From Actibacterium atlanticum (GTDB lineage: Bacteria > Pseudomonadota > Alphaproteobacteria > Rhodobacterales > Rhodobacteraceae), in NCBI RefSeq assembly GCF_000671395.1, contig NZ_AQQY01000001.1, positions 434,001 through 498,000 of the forward strand: a stretch of DNA of 64,000 nt, given 5' to 3'. The notes under the pieces are model-generated. The model saw nothing but the letters and a program-made list of their open reading frames with translations. It was not told the origin of the DNA and ran no database searches. The translations under genes were made by a program, and so were the position numbers. Positions 1 to 8,231 of this stretch are shown here, piece after piece. Position 1 is the first letter of the stretch, and every line of letters starts with the position of its first letter.

Positions 1-933
1 GTTGACGGTATCGGCATCAAAGCTGCCCCAGCTTTGCACCAGCTCGGACGGCGCGGTGCCCGGTGCGACGGGGTATTCATAGTTGATTTCGGCATAGATG
101 TTCTGGGCTTCGGGTGAGACCAGGAATTCCATCAGCTGCACGGCTTCGTCGCGGTTGGGGGCGGCTTTGGTCAGTGCCACGCCAGACACGTTTACATGGG
201 TGCCGGTGCCTTCAAAGGTGGGGAAGGTCACGTTGACCGCGTTGGCCCAGTCCTGCTGCTCTTCGTTGCTGAGCATTTTGCCCATGTAATAGGTGTTGCC
301 CAGCGAGATGTCGCATTCACCGGCCCAGATCGCCTTGACCTGTGCGCGGTCATTGCCTTGCGGTTTGCGGGCGAGGTTGGCTTTGACGCCTTCCAGCCAG
401 GTCTTAGTTTCTGCTTCGCCGTGGTGGTGCAGCATGCCGGCAACCAGCGCCAGCGTATAGGCATGGGTGCCCGAGCGGGTGCAGATGCGGCCCTGCCACT
501 TGGGATCGGCCAGATCTTCGTAGGTGGTTACTTCGCCCTCGGCCACGCGGTCTTTGCTGGCGTAAACGATGCGGGCGCGGCTGGTGACGCCGAACCATTC
601 ATTGCCCGGATCACGCAGCTCTGCCGGAATGTTGGCGGCCAGAACGTCGCTTTCCACCGGCTGGGTGACGCCAGCGGCCACAGCGCCCGACAGGCGCGAG
701 ATATCGGTGGTCAGGATCAGGTCGGCGGGCGAGCGATCACCTTCGGATTGCAGGCGTTCAATCAGGCCTTTGTTCAGGAACACGACGTTGGTCTTGATTC
801 CGGTTTGCTCGGTGAACTGATCCAGGATCGGCTCGACCAGTTCGGGCTGGCGGTACGAGTAAATATTGACATCAGCCAGCGCGGGCAGGGCGGTGGTGGC
901 GGCCAGCGCGGCCAGACAAAGCGAACGGATCAT
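1..933 (-). CDS. Fe(3+) ABC transporter substrate-binding protein (3' end outside window)
   Basis: Periplasmic iron-binding component of a ferric-ion ABC importer, resembling the FbpA/FutA/AfuA group. The N-terminus is a signal peptide (MIRSLCLAALAATTALPALA) followed by VNIYSYRQPELVEPIL, the usual start of the mature protein in this family. Later segments (ADLILTTDISRL, GNTYYMGKM, and VNVSGVALTKAAPN leading into a conserved C-terminal lobe) fit a two-lobed type 2 binding protein. About 311 residues are visible and the gene runs off the window at base 1, so the permease and ATPase would lie to the left. A putative iron-responsive palindrome sits just upstream at 971-989. Family call is firm; the exact iron ligand type is inference. 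Confidence 0.9.
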   Translation of the reverse strand, partial: MIRSLCLAALAATTALPALADVNIYSYRQPELVEPILDQFTEQTGIKTNVVFLNKGLIERLQSEGDRSPADLILTTDISRLSGAVAAGVTQPVESDVLAANIPAELRDPGNEWFGVTSRARIVYASKDRVAEGEVTTYEDLADPKWQGRICTRSGTHAYTLALVAGMLHHHGEAETKTWLEGVKANLARKPQGNDRAQVKAIWAGECDISLGNTYYMGKMLSNEEQQDWANAVNVTFPTFEGTGTHVNVSGVALTKAAPNRDEAVQLMEFLVSPEAQNIYAEINYEYPVAPGTAPSELVQSWGSFDADTVN

Positions 934-970
934 TTCGGCGTCTCCAGTAAAATGTTCTGGGCGCCTTAAA

Positions 971-989
971 CCTGACTAAATTTATCAGG
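971..989 (-). promoter_or_regulatory. Putative Iron-Rhodo-box (iron-responsive operator)
   Basis: The 19-bp imperfect palindrome CCTGACTAAATTTATCAGG lies 38 bases upstream of the iron transporter start codon. Arms CCTGA/TCAGG are perfect, and the AT-rich centre is nearly symmetrical. This resembles the Iron-Rhodo-box described in Rhodobacterales and attributed to an IscR-type regulator. A second half-site (CTAATCAGG, 1005-1013) follows. Repression when iron is plentiful is inference from position and family knowledge. Confidence 0.65.
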
Positions 990-1005
990 TCAATACCCAA
1001 TTAAA

Positions 1006-1833
1006 CTAATCAGGTATTTTCTCGTCGGCTTTCACGGCGTCCCAAAGCGCGTCCATTTCGGCCAGATCGCTTTGCGCGGGGGTCTTGCCGCGTTCGGCCA
1101 GACGGGCCTCGACGCCTTCAAACCGGCGGATGAATTTGGCATTGGCGGCGCGCAGGGCCTCTTCGGGGTCGATTTTCAGGTGGCGCGCCAGATTGGCCAT
1201 AACAAAGAGCATATCGCCGAACTCTTCGGTGATGTGATCGGGGTCTGTGGCTTCGCGCAGCTCTCCGGCCTCTTCGATGATCTTGTCCAGCACCTCATCC
1301 GTGCTGGGCCAGTCAAACCCGACCCGCGCGGCGCGCTTTTGCAGTTTCACCGCGCGCAAAAGGGAGGGCAGGCCAACGGCAACCCCATCCAGCGTGCCAC
1401 CCTGTTCTTTGCCCGCGCGCTCGGCGGCTTTGATCTTTTCCCAATCGGCGGTCTGTTGTTCAGCGGATTTATCGCGGTTTTCATCGCCAAACACATGCGG
1501 ATGCCGCGCGACCATTTTGTCGGACATGGTGTTGGCGACGTCATCAAAATTGAACAAGCCCTTGTCCGTCGCCATTTGCGCGTGGAACACTGATTGGAAC
1601 AGCAAATCGCCCAGCTCGCCCTTCAGCTCGTCCCAGGCCTCGCGTTCAATGGCATCGGCGACCTCATAGGCCTCCTCAATCGTATAGGGGGCGATGGTGG
1701 CGAAATCCTGTTCGATATCCCACGGGCAGCCGGTTTCAGGGTCGCGCAGGCGGCGCATGATTTCCAGTAGCCGGGGCATCCCGCCCTTGGGGTCATGTAC
1801 GATTGCATCGCTGTCGGATTTTGCCATTGTCAT
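1006..1833 (-). CDS. mazG: Nucleoside triphosphate pyrophosphohydrolase MazG
   Basis: Hydrolyses (d)NTPs to NMP and pyrophosphate, cleaning the nucleotide pool. The 275-residue protein has two MazG folds. The first holds IEEAYEVADAI followed by GELGDLLFQSVFHA, giving the EExxE...ExxD metal site; the second holds IIEEAGELREA followed by EEFGDMLFVM. Length is typical of the two-domain enzyme. I chose the ATG at 1833 because GGAG lies 8 bases before it; a GTG at 1851 would lie upstream of that ribosome site and an ATG at 1827 is also possible. The gene is divergent from the M20 amidohydrolase. Confidence 0.93.
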   Translation of the reverse strand: MTMAKSDSDAIVHDPKGGMPRLLEIMRRLRDPETGCPWDIEQDFATIAPYTIEEAYEVADAIEREAWDELKGELGDLLFQSVFHAQMATDKGLFNFDDVANTMSDKMVARHPHVFGDENRDKSAEQQTADWEKIKAAERAGKEQGGTLDGVAVGLPSLLRAVKLQKRAARVGFDWPSTDEVLDKIIEEAGELREATDPDHITEEFGDMLFVMANLARHLKIDPEEALRAANAKFIRRFEGVEARLAERGKTPAQSDLAEMDALWDAVKADEKIPD

Positions 1834-1891
1834 TGCCGCTGCTCCTGTCACACTTGGGCGCAGTTAGACAGGTTCACAGGCCGGAGTCCAC

Positions 1892-3043
1892 ATGCCCCCG
1901 ATCAACCGGATTGCCGAGTTCAGCGACGATATGAAAACATGGCGCCGGTGGCTGCATCAGCACCCCGAATTGGGGTTTGAATTGCATGAAACCGCGGCCT
2001 TTGTTGCGGATCGCTTGCGTGAAATCGGGGTGGATGAACTGCACGAGGGGATCGCGACAACCGGGATGGTAGCGATTATCCAAGGGCAGGGCGCGGGGCA
2101 GACGATTGGCCTGCGCGCTGACATGGATGCCTTGCCGATTTTTGAGGAAACCGGGCTGGACTATGCCTCGGCCAAGCCCGGTGTGATGCACGCGTGTGGC
2201 CATGACGGGCACACCACGATGCTGTTGGGCGCGGCGAAATATCTGGCTGAAACGCGCCGGTTTCGCGGTCGTGTTGCGTTGATCTTTCAACCCGCCGAGG
2301 AAGAGGGCGGCGGCGGCGGTGTGATGTGCGACGAGGGCATTTTCAAACGGTTCGACATCTCGCAGGTCTACGGTATTCACAACATTCCCAATCTGGATGC
2401 CGGGCAGATGCAGCTGTGTGCCGGGCCGATGCTGGCGGCGGTCGATGACTTTGATATTACCATCACCGGGCGTGGCGGGCATGCGGCGCATCCTGACACC
2501 TGCATCGACCCGATCCCGCCTGCCGTGGCGCTGGTGCAAGGGTTGCAAAGCGTGGTGGCGCGCAATGCGGATCCGCTGCACGGGCTTGTGCTTTCGGTCA
2601 CGCAGATACAGGCGGGCAGCACCACCAATGTGATCCCCGAAACCGCTTTGGTCGCCGGGACCATCCGCACCTATGACTCCCAGATGCGGGCGATGGCGGC
2701 GCAGCGTTTGCGGGCGCTGTGCGATGGGGTGGCGCAGGCTTATAGCGTTGAAATTGCGATTGATTTCAGAGAAGGCTACCCGGCGACGGTGAATGACGAA
2801 ACCTGCACCGACTTTGCCCGCGCCGTCGCCTTAGATGTGGCTGGCACTGTCACCGAGGCCACCCCTTCGATGGGGGCCGAGGATTTCTCTTTTATGCTGG
2901 AACGATGCCCCGGCACCTATGCCTATCTGGGCACCGGCGCGGGCGCGGCGTTGCATCACCCCGCCTATGATTTCAACGACGAGGTCGCCCATATCGGGGC
3001 CTCGTACTTTGCGCGTCTGGTGGAACGCGCGCAGCCGATCTGA
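1892..3043 (+). CDS. M20 family amidohydrolase (hippurate hydrolase-like)
   Basis: Cytoplasmic metallo-amidohydrolase of the M20/carboxypeptidase Ss1 type, likely cleaving N-acyl amino acids; substrate not determinable. Metal and catalytic signatures appear in order: [37 protein letters not shown], a dimerisation-domain GRGGHAAHP, and a C-terminal LHHPAYDF. Length of 383 residues is normal. GGAG at 1883-1886 precedes the ATG by 5 bases. The SnoaL-like gene follows after 7 bases, so the two are probably co-transcribed. Confidence 0.9.
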   Translation: MPPINRIAEFSDDMKTWRRWLHQHPELGFELHETAAFVADRLREIGVDELHEGIATTGMVAIIQGQGAGQTIGLRADMDALPIFEETGLDYASAKPGVMHACGHDGHTTMLLGAAKYLAETRRFRGRVALIFQPAEEEGGGGGVMCDEGIFKRFDISQVYGIHNIPNLDAGQMQLCAGPMLAAVDDFDITITGRGGHAAHPDTCIDPIPPAVALVQGLQSVVARNADPLHGLVLSVTQIQAGSTTNVIPETALVAGTIRTYDSQMRAMAAQRLRALCDGVAQAYSVEIAIDFREGYPATVNDETCTDFARAVALDVAGTVTEATPSMGAEDFSFMLERCPGTYAYLGTGAGAALHHPAYDFNDEVAHIGASYFARLVERAQPI

Positions 3044-3050
3044 GGGGGCA

Positions 3051-3437
3051 ATGGAACACGACACTGAGCAAAACAAGGCCAATGCGATCGCCTTTTACGA
3101 TTTGATGTTCAATCAATGCCAGCCGCGCGCGGCGATCGAGCGCTATGTCGGTGATGTCTATATCCAACACAACCCGCATGTGGCCGACGGCAAAGAGGCG
3201 TTCATTGCCTATTTCGAGCGTATGGCCGCCGAATACCCCGGCAAGGTCACCCATTTCAAACGCGCCATCGCCGAGGGCGATCTGGTGGTGCTGCATTGCC
3301 ATCAGGAATGGCCGGGCAGTGATGACTATGCCGGGATGGATATTTTCCGGTTCGACGACAACGGCAAGATCGTTGAGCACTGGGATGTGCTGCAGGTGAT
3401 CTCGGGCACCTCGGCCAATGACAACGGGCTATTTTGA
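3051..3437 (+). CDS. SnoaL-like / NTF2-fold protein
   Basis: A 128-residue protein of the SnoaL-like polyketide cyclase / nuclear transport factor 2 fold. Visible hallmarks are the helical start ([14 protein letters not shown]-like region), [21 protein letters not shown], and the closing strands [19 protein letters not shown]. This subgroup is widespread as predicted ester cyclases of unknown substrate. A strong ribosome site (GAGGGGG at 3042-3048) decides the ATG at 3051. It follows the amidohydrolase closely, suggesting a shared transcript. Specific function unknown. Confidence 0.82.
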   Translation: MEHDTEQNKANAIAFYDLMFNQCQPRAAIERYVGDVYIQHNPHVADGKEAFIAYFERMAAEYPGKVTHFKRAIAEGDLVVLHCHQEWPGSDDYAGMDIFRFDDNGKIVEHWDVLQVISGTSANDNGLF

Positions 3438-3447
3438 ACGGCGTTCT

Positions 3448-4227
3448 TTAAAGGTCCAGTTCAACCCAGACCGGCACGTGGTCTGACGGTTTTTCGCGGC
3501 CGCGGATGTCTTTGTCGATCTGACAGTCCAACAGCAGGTCAGCGGCTTGCGGCGTCAGCAGGAGGTGGTCAATGCGGATGCCGTCGTCGCGTTGCCAGCT
3601 GCCCGCCTGATAATCCCAGAAACTGTATTGTCCGGGGGAGGGGTTGCGGGCGCGGAAAGCCTCGGTAAAGCCAAGGTTCACGATGCGGCGAAAAGCGGCG
3701 CGGCTTTCGGGCAGGGCCAGCGCATCCTTTTGCCAGGCTTCGGGGCGCGCGGCGTCTTCGTCCTGCGGGATGATGTTGTAATCCCCGGCCATCAGCGCGA
3801 CCTCTTCGGAGGCCATCAGCGCGGCGGCGCGGGCATGCAGGCGCTCCATCCACGCCAGTTTGTAATCGTATTTCGGCCCCGGCGTGGGGTTGCCGTTGGG
3901 CAGGTACAGGCCACACAGGCGGATCGCCTGTTTGCCCACAACGGTCGCTTCGATCCAGCGCGCCTGTTCATCGCTGTCATCACCGGGCAGGCCGCGGGTG
4001 ACGTCTTCGAGCGGGAGTTTCGACAGGATCGCCACGCCGTTGAACGACTTTTGTCCATGGGTTTCAACGTTATAGCCGCGTTCTTCGAACAGTTCGCGCG
4101 GGAAATTCTCATCCACCGATTTGATTTCCTGCAACAACGCGACATCGGGTTGGGCCTCGTCCAGCCAATCCAACAGCGCGTTGATCCGCGCCTTGATGCC
4201 GTTGATGTTGAACGTCGCGATTTTCAT
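3448..4227 (-). CDS. xthA: Exodeoxyribonuclease III
   Basis: AP endonuclease and 3'-5' exonuclease for base excision repair. The 259-residue protein has the complete exonuclease III motif set: MKIATFNINGIKARI at the start, LLQEIKSVDENFP (metal-binding Glu), GDYNI, and the C-terminal IRIDHLLLT and SDHVPVWVELDL with the catalytic Asp-His. It lies 46 bases downstream of sqdC on the same strand and could be read through from that operon, though the functions are unrelated. Confidence 0.94.
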   Translation of the reverse strand: MKIATFNINGIKARINALLDWLDEAQPDVALLQEIKSVDENFPRELFEERGYNVETHGQKSFNGVAILSKLPLEDVTRGLPGDDSDEQARWIEATVVGKQAIRLCGLYLPNGNPTPGPKYDYKLAWMERLHARAAALMASEEVALMAGDYNIIPQDEDAARPEAWQKDALALPESRAAFRRIVNLGFTEAFRARNPSPGQYSFWDYQAGSWQRDDGIRIDHLLLTPQAADLLLDCQIDKDIRGREKPSDHVPVWVELDL

Positions 4228-4273
4228 GGCTGCCCCCGTTTTGGCGCACTATCCCGGCGCGGGCGGGGTTTGT

Positions 4274-5128
4274 CTAGAGCATCTTGGGCAGATCAGCGTG
4301 CAGCTTTGCCAACCCGCCGGGCTGCCAGCCTAATGCGCGGATGCGGTCGGTGGTCATCACGTTGACGTCGCCTTCGGCGCGGGCGGGCAGGGGGTGGGTG
4401 CAGCCGGTCAGTTTGGCGACCTCGGCCAGCAGATCGTGGCGATCCAGCACGAAGTCCGACAGGTTATAGGGGCCGGGCTTTGCATCCATCAGGGTATAGA
4501 TCGCGCTGGCCAGATCATCACCGTGCACTTCTGTGCCTTTGCGGGGTTTGATGGCGCGGCCTTGGGTGAAGTCGGCGAACAGATCGGCCCATTTGTGCAA
4601 TTGCCCCGGCCCGGCAGGGCCGTAGATGCCGGTCGCGCGCAGCGCGTAGCCGTGAAACCGATCATCAGACAGCGCGGCAAGCTCCTGTTCGGCCAGATGT
4701 TTTACCTCGCCATAAAGCGTGGTGGGGCGCGGTTCCATGTTTTCGGACAGGGGGGTGCCATCGGAAAAGTTGCCATAGACCGCGCGCGAGGACAGAAAGA
4801 ACATCCGGTTCACACCGCAGGCCTTGGCCGCCCCAAACAGGCGCACGGTGCCATCGAGGTTCTTGCGGGCAAAGCCTTGCGGATCGTCGCCTTCGCCGCC
4901 GCGATACCGGCCCGGCACGTGGGAAAAGGCGCAATGCACCACCGCGTCAAACCCGCTGAGGTCGGGCGCATCGCCAAGGGCATATGGACAATGTTCAACA
5001 GGGCCCGAGAAGAACCCGTCTGCGGGCAGGCGACGGCCCAGATGACAGACCTGATCGCCCCGCGCCAGCGCGGCTTCGACAACGAAACGGCCCACCAGCC
5101 CGCCGCCGCCGGTGATGGCGATCTTCAT
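4274..5128 (-). CDS. sqdC: NAD(P)-dependent epimerase/reductase, probable sulfolipid protein SqdC
   Basis: Short-chain NAD(P)-binding protein of 284 residues beginning MKIAITGGGGLVGRF, a Rossmann GxxGxxG motif. ATTLYGEVKHLAE-type YxxxK context is visible as TLYGEVKHLAE. It is the third gene after sqdB and sqdD with start-stop overlaps of 4 bases, matching the sqdBDC operon known from Rhodobacter sphaeroides, where loss of sqdC leads to an aberrant sulfoquinovosyl product. The symbol rests mainly on operon position, so function as SqdC is inference; a generic sugar epimerase is the alternative. Confidence 0.7.
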   Translation of the reverse strand: MKIAITGGGGLVGRFVVEAALARGDQVCHLGRRLPADGFFSGPVEHCPYALGDAPDLSGFDAVVHCAFSHVPGRYRGGEGDDPQGFARKNLDGTVRLFGAAKACGVNRMFFLSSRAVYGNFSDGTPLSENMEPRPTTLYGEVKHLAEQELAALSDDRFHGYALRATGIYGPAGPGQLHKWADLFADFTQGRAIKPRKGTEVHGDDLASAIYTLMDAKPGPYNLSDFVLDRHDLLAEVAKLTGCTHPLPARAEGDVNVMTTDRIRALGWQPGGLAKLHADLPKML

Positions 5129-5928
5129 GCGCCGGGTCCGGGTAGGGCGGTTAGATCAGGTAGGGGGCCATCGCCGGCATAGGCCTTCCACAGATCAATC
5201 AGCACCGACAGCTTGTCGGCCTTGTCGTGATCCTGCCACGGCTTTTCATACTGAAAATGCACGATATGGATATCCTCCCATGCCCAAAGCTCGGGCATGT
5301 TAAACCACACATATTGCAGCATATTATAGAAAACCGGCAATCCATGCCAGTTGGGGAAGAAGTCCTGCAGGAAGGTTTGATCGGTGCGACGCCAGAAGGC
5401 GTCGGGTTGATCCAGCCGCGCCAGCATCGCGTCAAAGGTCTTTTGCGAGGGTCGGGCGGTAAACACGCCCGAGTTCATCCGGTGAAAGTCAGCGATGGAT
5501 TCATAAACATTCGGCGCGGCGCAAAATTCGGGATAGTCAAACAGCGTGTCGCAGTTCTTCAGTACCAGCGTGTCAGCATCCAGAAACACCACCCGGTCAT
5601 AGTTCAACTGCCACAGGCGCAGCTTGGCGAAATTGTCCAACGGCGTGTGAAAGGCCGGTTTGGTCCCCTTGGTGAAGGGCGCGGCGGTGTGCAGGTTCTT
5701 GCGGGCGTGGCGGGTGTTGAACGCTTCCGAGGTGGGCAGCAGATCGACCTCGACCAACAAGGCGCCCAGCACCGACAAGGGCGCCAAATCTGCGGCGCCA
5801 ACGCCGCCCGTGTGCATCACCACGATGTCAGCCTGCGTGCCGGTCGCCTTGAGCGATCGGACTAAGGCCTTGGCGCCCAACGCAAAATCCGCGTTGGTGA
5901 CCAGCGTGACATAGGCGTTTTGGCTCAT
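5125..5928 (-). CDS. sqdD: GT8-family glycosyltransferase, probable SqdD
   Basis: Glycogenin-like GT8 glycosyltransferase of 267 residues. The start AYVTLVTNADFALGAKAL, the DxD nucleotide-sugar motif in VVFLDADTLVLKNCD, and the C-terminal HIVHFQYEKPWQ histidine are typical of the family. Sandwiched between sqdB and sqdC with 4-base overlaps on both sides, it is best read as SqdD, thought to transfer sulfoquinovose from UDP-sulfoquinovose to make the sulfolipid SQDG at the membrane. Family membership is seen directly; the acceptor is inferred from context. Confidence 0.82.
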   Translation of the reverse strand: MSQNAYVTLVTNADFALGAKALVRSLKATGTQADIVVMHTGGVGAADLAPLSVLGALLVEVDLLPTSEAFNTRHARKNLHTAAPFTKGTKPAFHTPLDNFAKLRLWQLNYDRVVFLDADTLVLKNCDTLFDYPEFCAAPNVYESIADFHRMNSGVFTARPSQKTFDAMLARLDQPDAFWRRTDQTFLQDFFPNWHGLPVFYNMLQYVWFNMPELWAWEDIHIVHFQYEKPWQDHDKADKLSVLIDLWKAYAGDGPLPDLTALPGPGA

Positions 5929-7145
5929 GAGACCGATTTCAGACGCTTTCCTTCGGGGTCGGTTTCGATCCGACCGGCGATGTCTTTGGTCCAGGCGCTG
6001 ACGCAGGGCACGCGCGAACGATCCACGCGGTGGGCGTATTTCTTGGAGACCTCGACGACCTCGTCCAGCAGGCCTTCGGCCAGAGTAATCGGGCTCAGGC
6101 CCAGATCGCGGAAGCCATCGTTCTTGACGATCAGGTCGTTTTCAGCGGCTTCTTTACGCGGGTTCGGCAGATAGGCGATTTTGGCGCCGGTCATTTTCGA
6201 CACCATCTCGGCCAGATCGCGGACGCGGTGGGTTTCGGTCATCTGGTTGAAGATTTTGACGCGGTCGCCCGCTTTGGGTGCGTCTTTCAGGGCCAGTTCG
6301 ACACAGCGCACGGTGTCTTGCAGGTGGATGAAGGCGCGGGTCTGGCCGCCGGTGCCATGCACCGTCAGCGGGTAATCAATTGCCGCCTGAATAAGGAAAC
6401 GGTTCAGCACGGTGCCGTAGTCGCCGTCATAATCAAAGCGGTTGATCAGCTGTTCATGGCGTTTGGTTTGTTCGGTGTGCGTGCCCCAGACGATGCCCTG
6501 ATGCAGATCGGTGATGCGCACGCCGTCGTTCTGGGCGTAGAACTGAAACAGGATCTGATCCAGCGACTTGGTCATGTGATAAACCGAGCCGGGCTTGGTG
6601 GGATAGAGGATCTCCATCCCTTTCTTTTCGCCCTGAAGGTTTTCAATTTCGACGTCCAGATAGCCTTCGGGGATGGCGGCGCCGACCGACGAGTAACCAT
6701 AAACGCCCATCGTCCCCAGATGCACCAGATGCGCGTCGATCCCGGTTTCGACCATAGCGGTCAGCAGGTTATGCGTCGCGTTGACGTTATTGTTGACGGT
6801 GTAAACCTTGTGGCGGTCGGTTTTCATCGAATAGGGCGCGGCGCGCTGTTCGGCGAAATGGATGATCGCGTCGGGCTTTTCTTCGGCCAGCCACTGGCGC
6901 AGGCGTTCGTATTCGGTGGCAAGGTCCAGCAGGTGGAAATGCAGCGCCTGCCCGGTCAGGTCTTTCCAGATACGGCAGCGTTCCTGAATGCTGTCCATCG
7001 GGGTCAGCGACTGTACGCCAAGTTCGGTGTCGATCCAGCGGCGCGACAGGTTGTCGACGATGTGAACCTCGTGGCCCTGATCGGACAGGTGAAGTGATGT
7101 GGGCCAGCCGCAAAAGCCGTCTCCGCCCAGAACTGCTATTTTCAT
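5925..7145 (-). CDS. sqdB: UDP-sulfoquinovose synthase
   Basis: Makes UDP-sulfoquinovose from UDP-glucose and sulfite, the committed step of sulfolipid synthesis. The 406-residue SDR protein starts KIAVLGGDGFCGWPTSLHLS, continues with VDNLSRRWIDTELG, and has the YxxxK pair in VYHMTKSLDQ, all closely like plant SQD1 and bacterial SqdB. It is the first gene of sqdB-sqdD-sqdC, so the promoter should lie in the 203-base gap at 7146-7348, where I see no clear element. SQDG partly substitutes for phospholipids under phosphate limitation in related bacteria. Confidence 0.92.
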   Translation of the reverse strand: MKIAVLGGDGFCGWPTSLHLSDQGHEVHIVDNLSRRWIDTELGVQSLTPMDSIQERCRIWKDLTGQALHFHLLDLATEYERLRQWLAEEKPDAIIHFAEQRAAPYSMKTDRHKVYTVNNNVNATHNLLTAMVETGIDAHLVHLGTMGVYGYSSVGAAIPEGYLDVEIENLQGEKKGMEILYPTKPGSVYHMTKSLDQILFQFYAQNDGVRITDLHQGIVWGTHTEQTKRHEQLINRFDYDGDYGTVLNRFLIQAAIDYPLTVHGTGGQTRAFIHLQDTVRCVELALKDAPKAGDRVKIFNQMTETHRVRDLAEMVSKMTGAKIAYLPNPRKEAAENDLIVKNDGFRDLGLSPITLAEGLLDEVVEVSKKYAHRVDRSRVPCVSAWTKDIAGRIETDPEGKRLKSVS

Positions 7146-7290
7146 CTCAATCTCCTTTTCAGGTGGCGCGCGCGCTTGGCTTTTGGCCTTGATTGATCCC
7201 TCCGATAAGGATGCAGCATGTAAATGTCATTTGAAAGTTTTGTGTCAGTCCCGGCCAAAGCGGCGGATCGCCGCCGGTGCGCAGAAAGGC

Positions 7291-7321
7291 GCAAAACAAA
7301 AGCGCCGGCGAAACCGGCGCT
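7291..7321 (-). terminator. Intrinsic terminator of the DUF882 gene
   Basis: Read on the minus strand: AGCGCCGG, a 5-base loop, CCGGCGCT (8-bp stem, 7301-7321), then TTTTGTTTTGC. It lies 28 bases after the stop codon of the gene at 7349-7912, so it ends that transcript before sqdB. Confidence 0.85.
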
Positions 7322-7348
7322 TGGTGAAAGCCTTGAATTTAGAGGGGG

Positions 7349-7912
7349 TTAGCTGCCCCAGCTGCGCACGATGCCACAATCCATGTGAACAAAGTTCGAG
7401 CGCGAGTATTTGCCAACACCGCCTGCACCACAGGATTTGGCGGCCTTGAAAATCTGACCGACCGAACGTGAATTCAGGCGCAGATCGTTGGCCTGACCCT
7501 TCATGTGCAGCGACTTTTTGGCGACCCCGCCCGAGCGCGAACGCAGCATGGCGTTGGTTTGCGGCGTACGATAGCCCGACAACAGCATGTAGGGTTCATC
7601 GGTGTCCATCAGACGGTGTGCGGCGGCGGCGATATCGACGGTGCGCAGGTCCATGTTGGTGGATTTGTCCTGACGCCAGTCGCGCATGAAATAGTTGATC
7701 TCTTTGGCGGCTTCTTTGATGTATTCGCCTTCGATCCAGTAGATCGTGTCGATGCTTTCGCCGGTGCGGCCGGAATACATCTTGATGCGACGATAATCCC
7801 CGGCACCGCGCAGCAGACCAAACGCATTGGAATAGGTCGGTGCGGCTGCAACTGTGGTTGCGGCGAATGCACCAAGCAGTCCCCGCCGGGTAAAGGAGGT
7901 CGTCGTTGTCAT
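7349..7912 (-). CDS. DUF882 / YcbK-like peptidase M15-fold protein
   Basis: A 187-residue exported protein. The N-terminus (TRRGLLGAFAATTVAAAP) has twin arginines and a hydrophobic stretch, suggesting Tat export. The body holds the DUF882 hallmarks: SGYRTPQTNAML, KKSLHMKGQANDLRL (His and Asp of the M15-type zinc site) and FVHMDCG. Such proteins are predicted murein-active carboxypeptidases in the periplasm. The divergent neighbour is an L,D-transpeptidase, which supports a cell-wall role. Substrate is inference. Confidence 0.87.
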   Translation of the reverse strand: MTTTTSFTRRGLLGAFAATTVAAAPTYSNAFGLLRGAGDYRRIKMYSGRTGESIDTIYWIEGEYIKEAAKEINYFMRDWRQDKSTNMDLRTVDIAAAAHRLMDTDEPYMLLSGYRTPQTNAMLRSRSGGVAKKSLHMKGQANDLRLNSRSVGQIFKAAKSCGAGGVGKYSRSNFVHMDCGIVRSWGS

Positions 7913-8231
7913 TGCCCTAATGCTGCCCCATCTCGATCCGCCATTCAGCGGTTTTGTTGCAAATCTTCCCCAAGTGCAGGCGCTTTATGCCACAGATCGA
8001 ATCGTCGGCCAAGTGCCGAGCGGGGCTAAGGTGCCGTATGACAAGGGGAATCGGCAGAAAATTGCCCAGTACCTCTTTTTCGCGGGATTTTGTTAAAAAC
8101 TGGCGAAGACGTGCAACACCTTTAGGTTGGGATTCCAATTCTAGCGGCATTGTGAGTGGACAGCACATCTAAAACCCGGGAAAAATAGGGCAAACGGCGG
8201 CTGGGATCCGCCAAAACTAGGGACTTTGAAT
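7913..8231. other. Divergent intergenic region (319 bases)
   Basis: Lies between two divergent cell-wall genes and should hold both promoters. No open frame with a ribosome site, terminator or recognisable operator is evident. Two GANTC sites (in cagatcGAATCg and ggGATTCc) are potential CcrM methylation sites but could be chance. Confidence 0.5.

Noticed and set aside
196-969. Long plus-strand open frame opposite the iron-binding protein gene
   Set aside because: It mirrors codon bias of the minus-strand gene and has no domain; the same holds for the long frames opposite bamA, rseP, cimA, cysS, corC-like and other genes.
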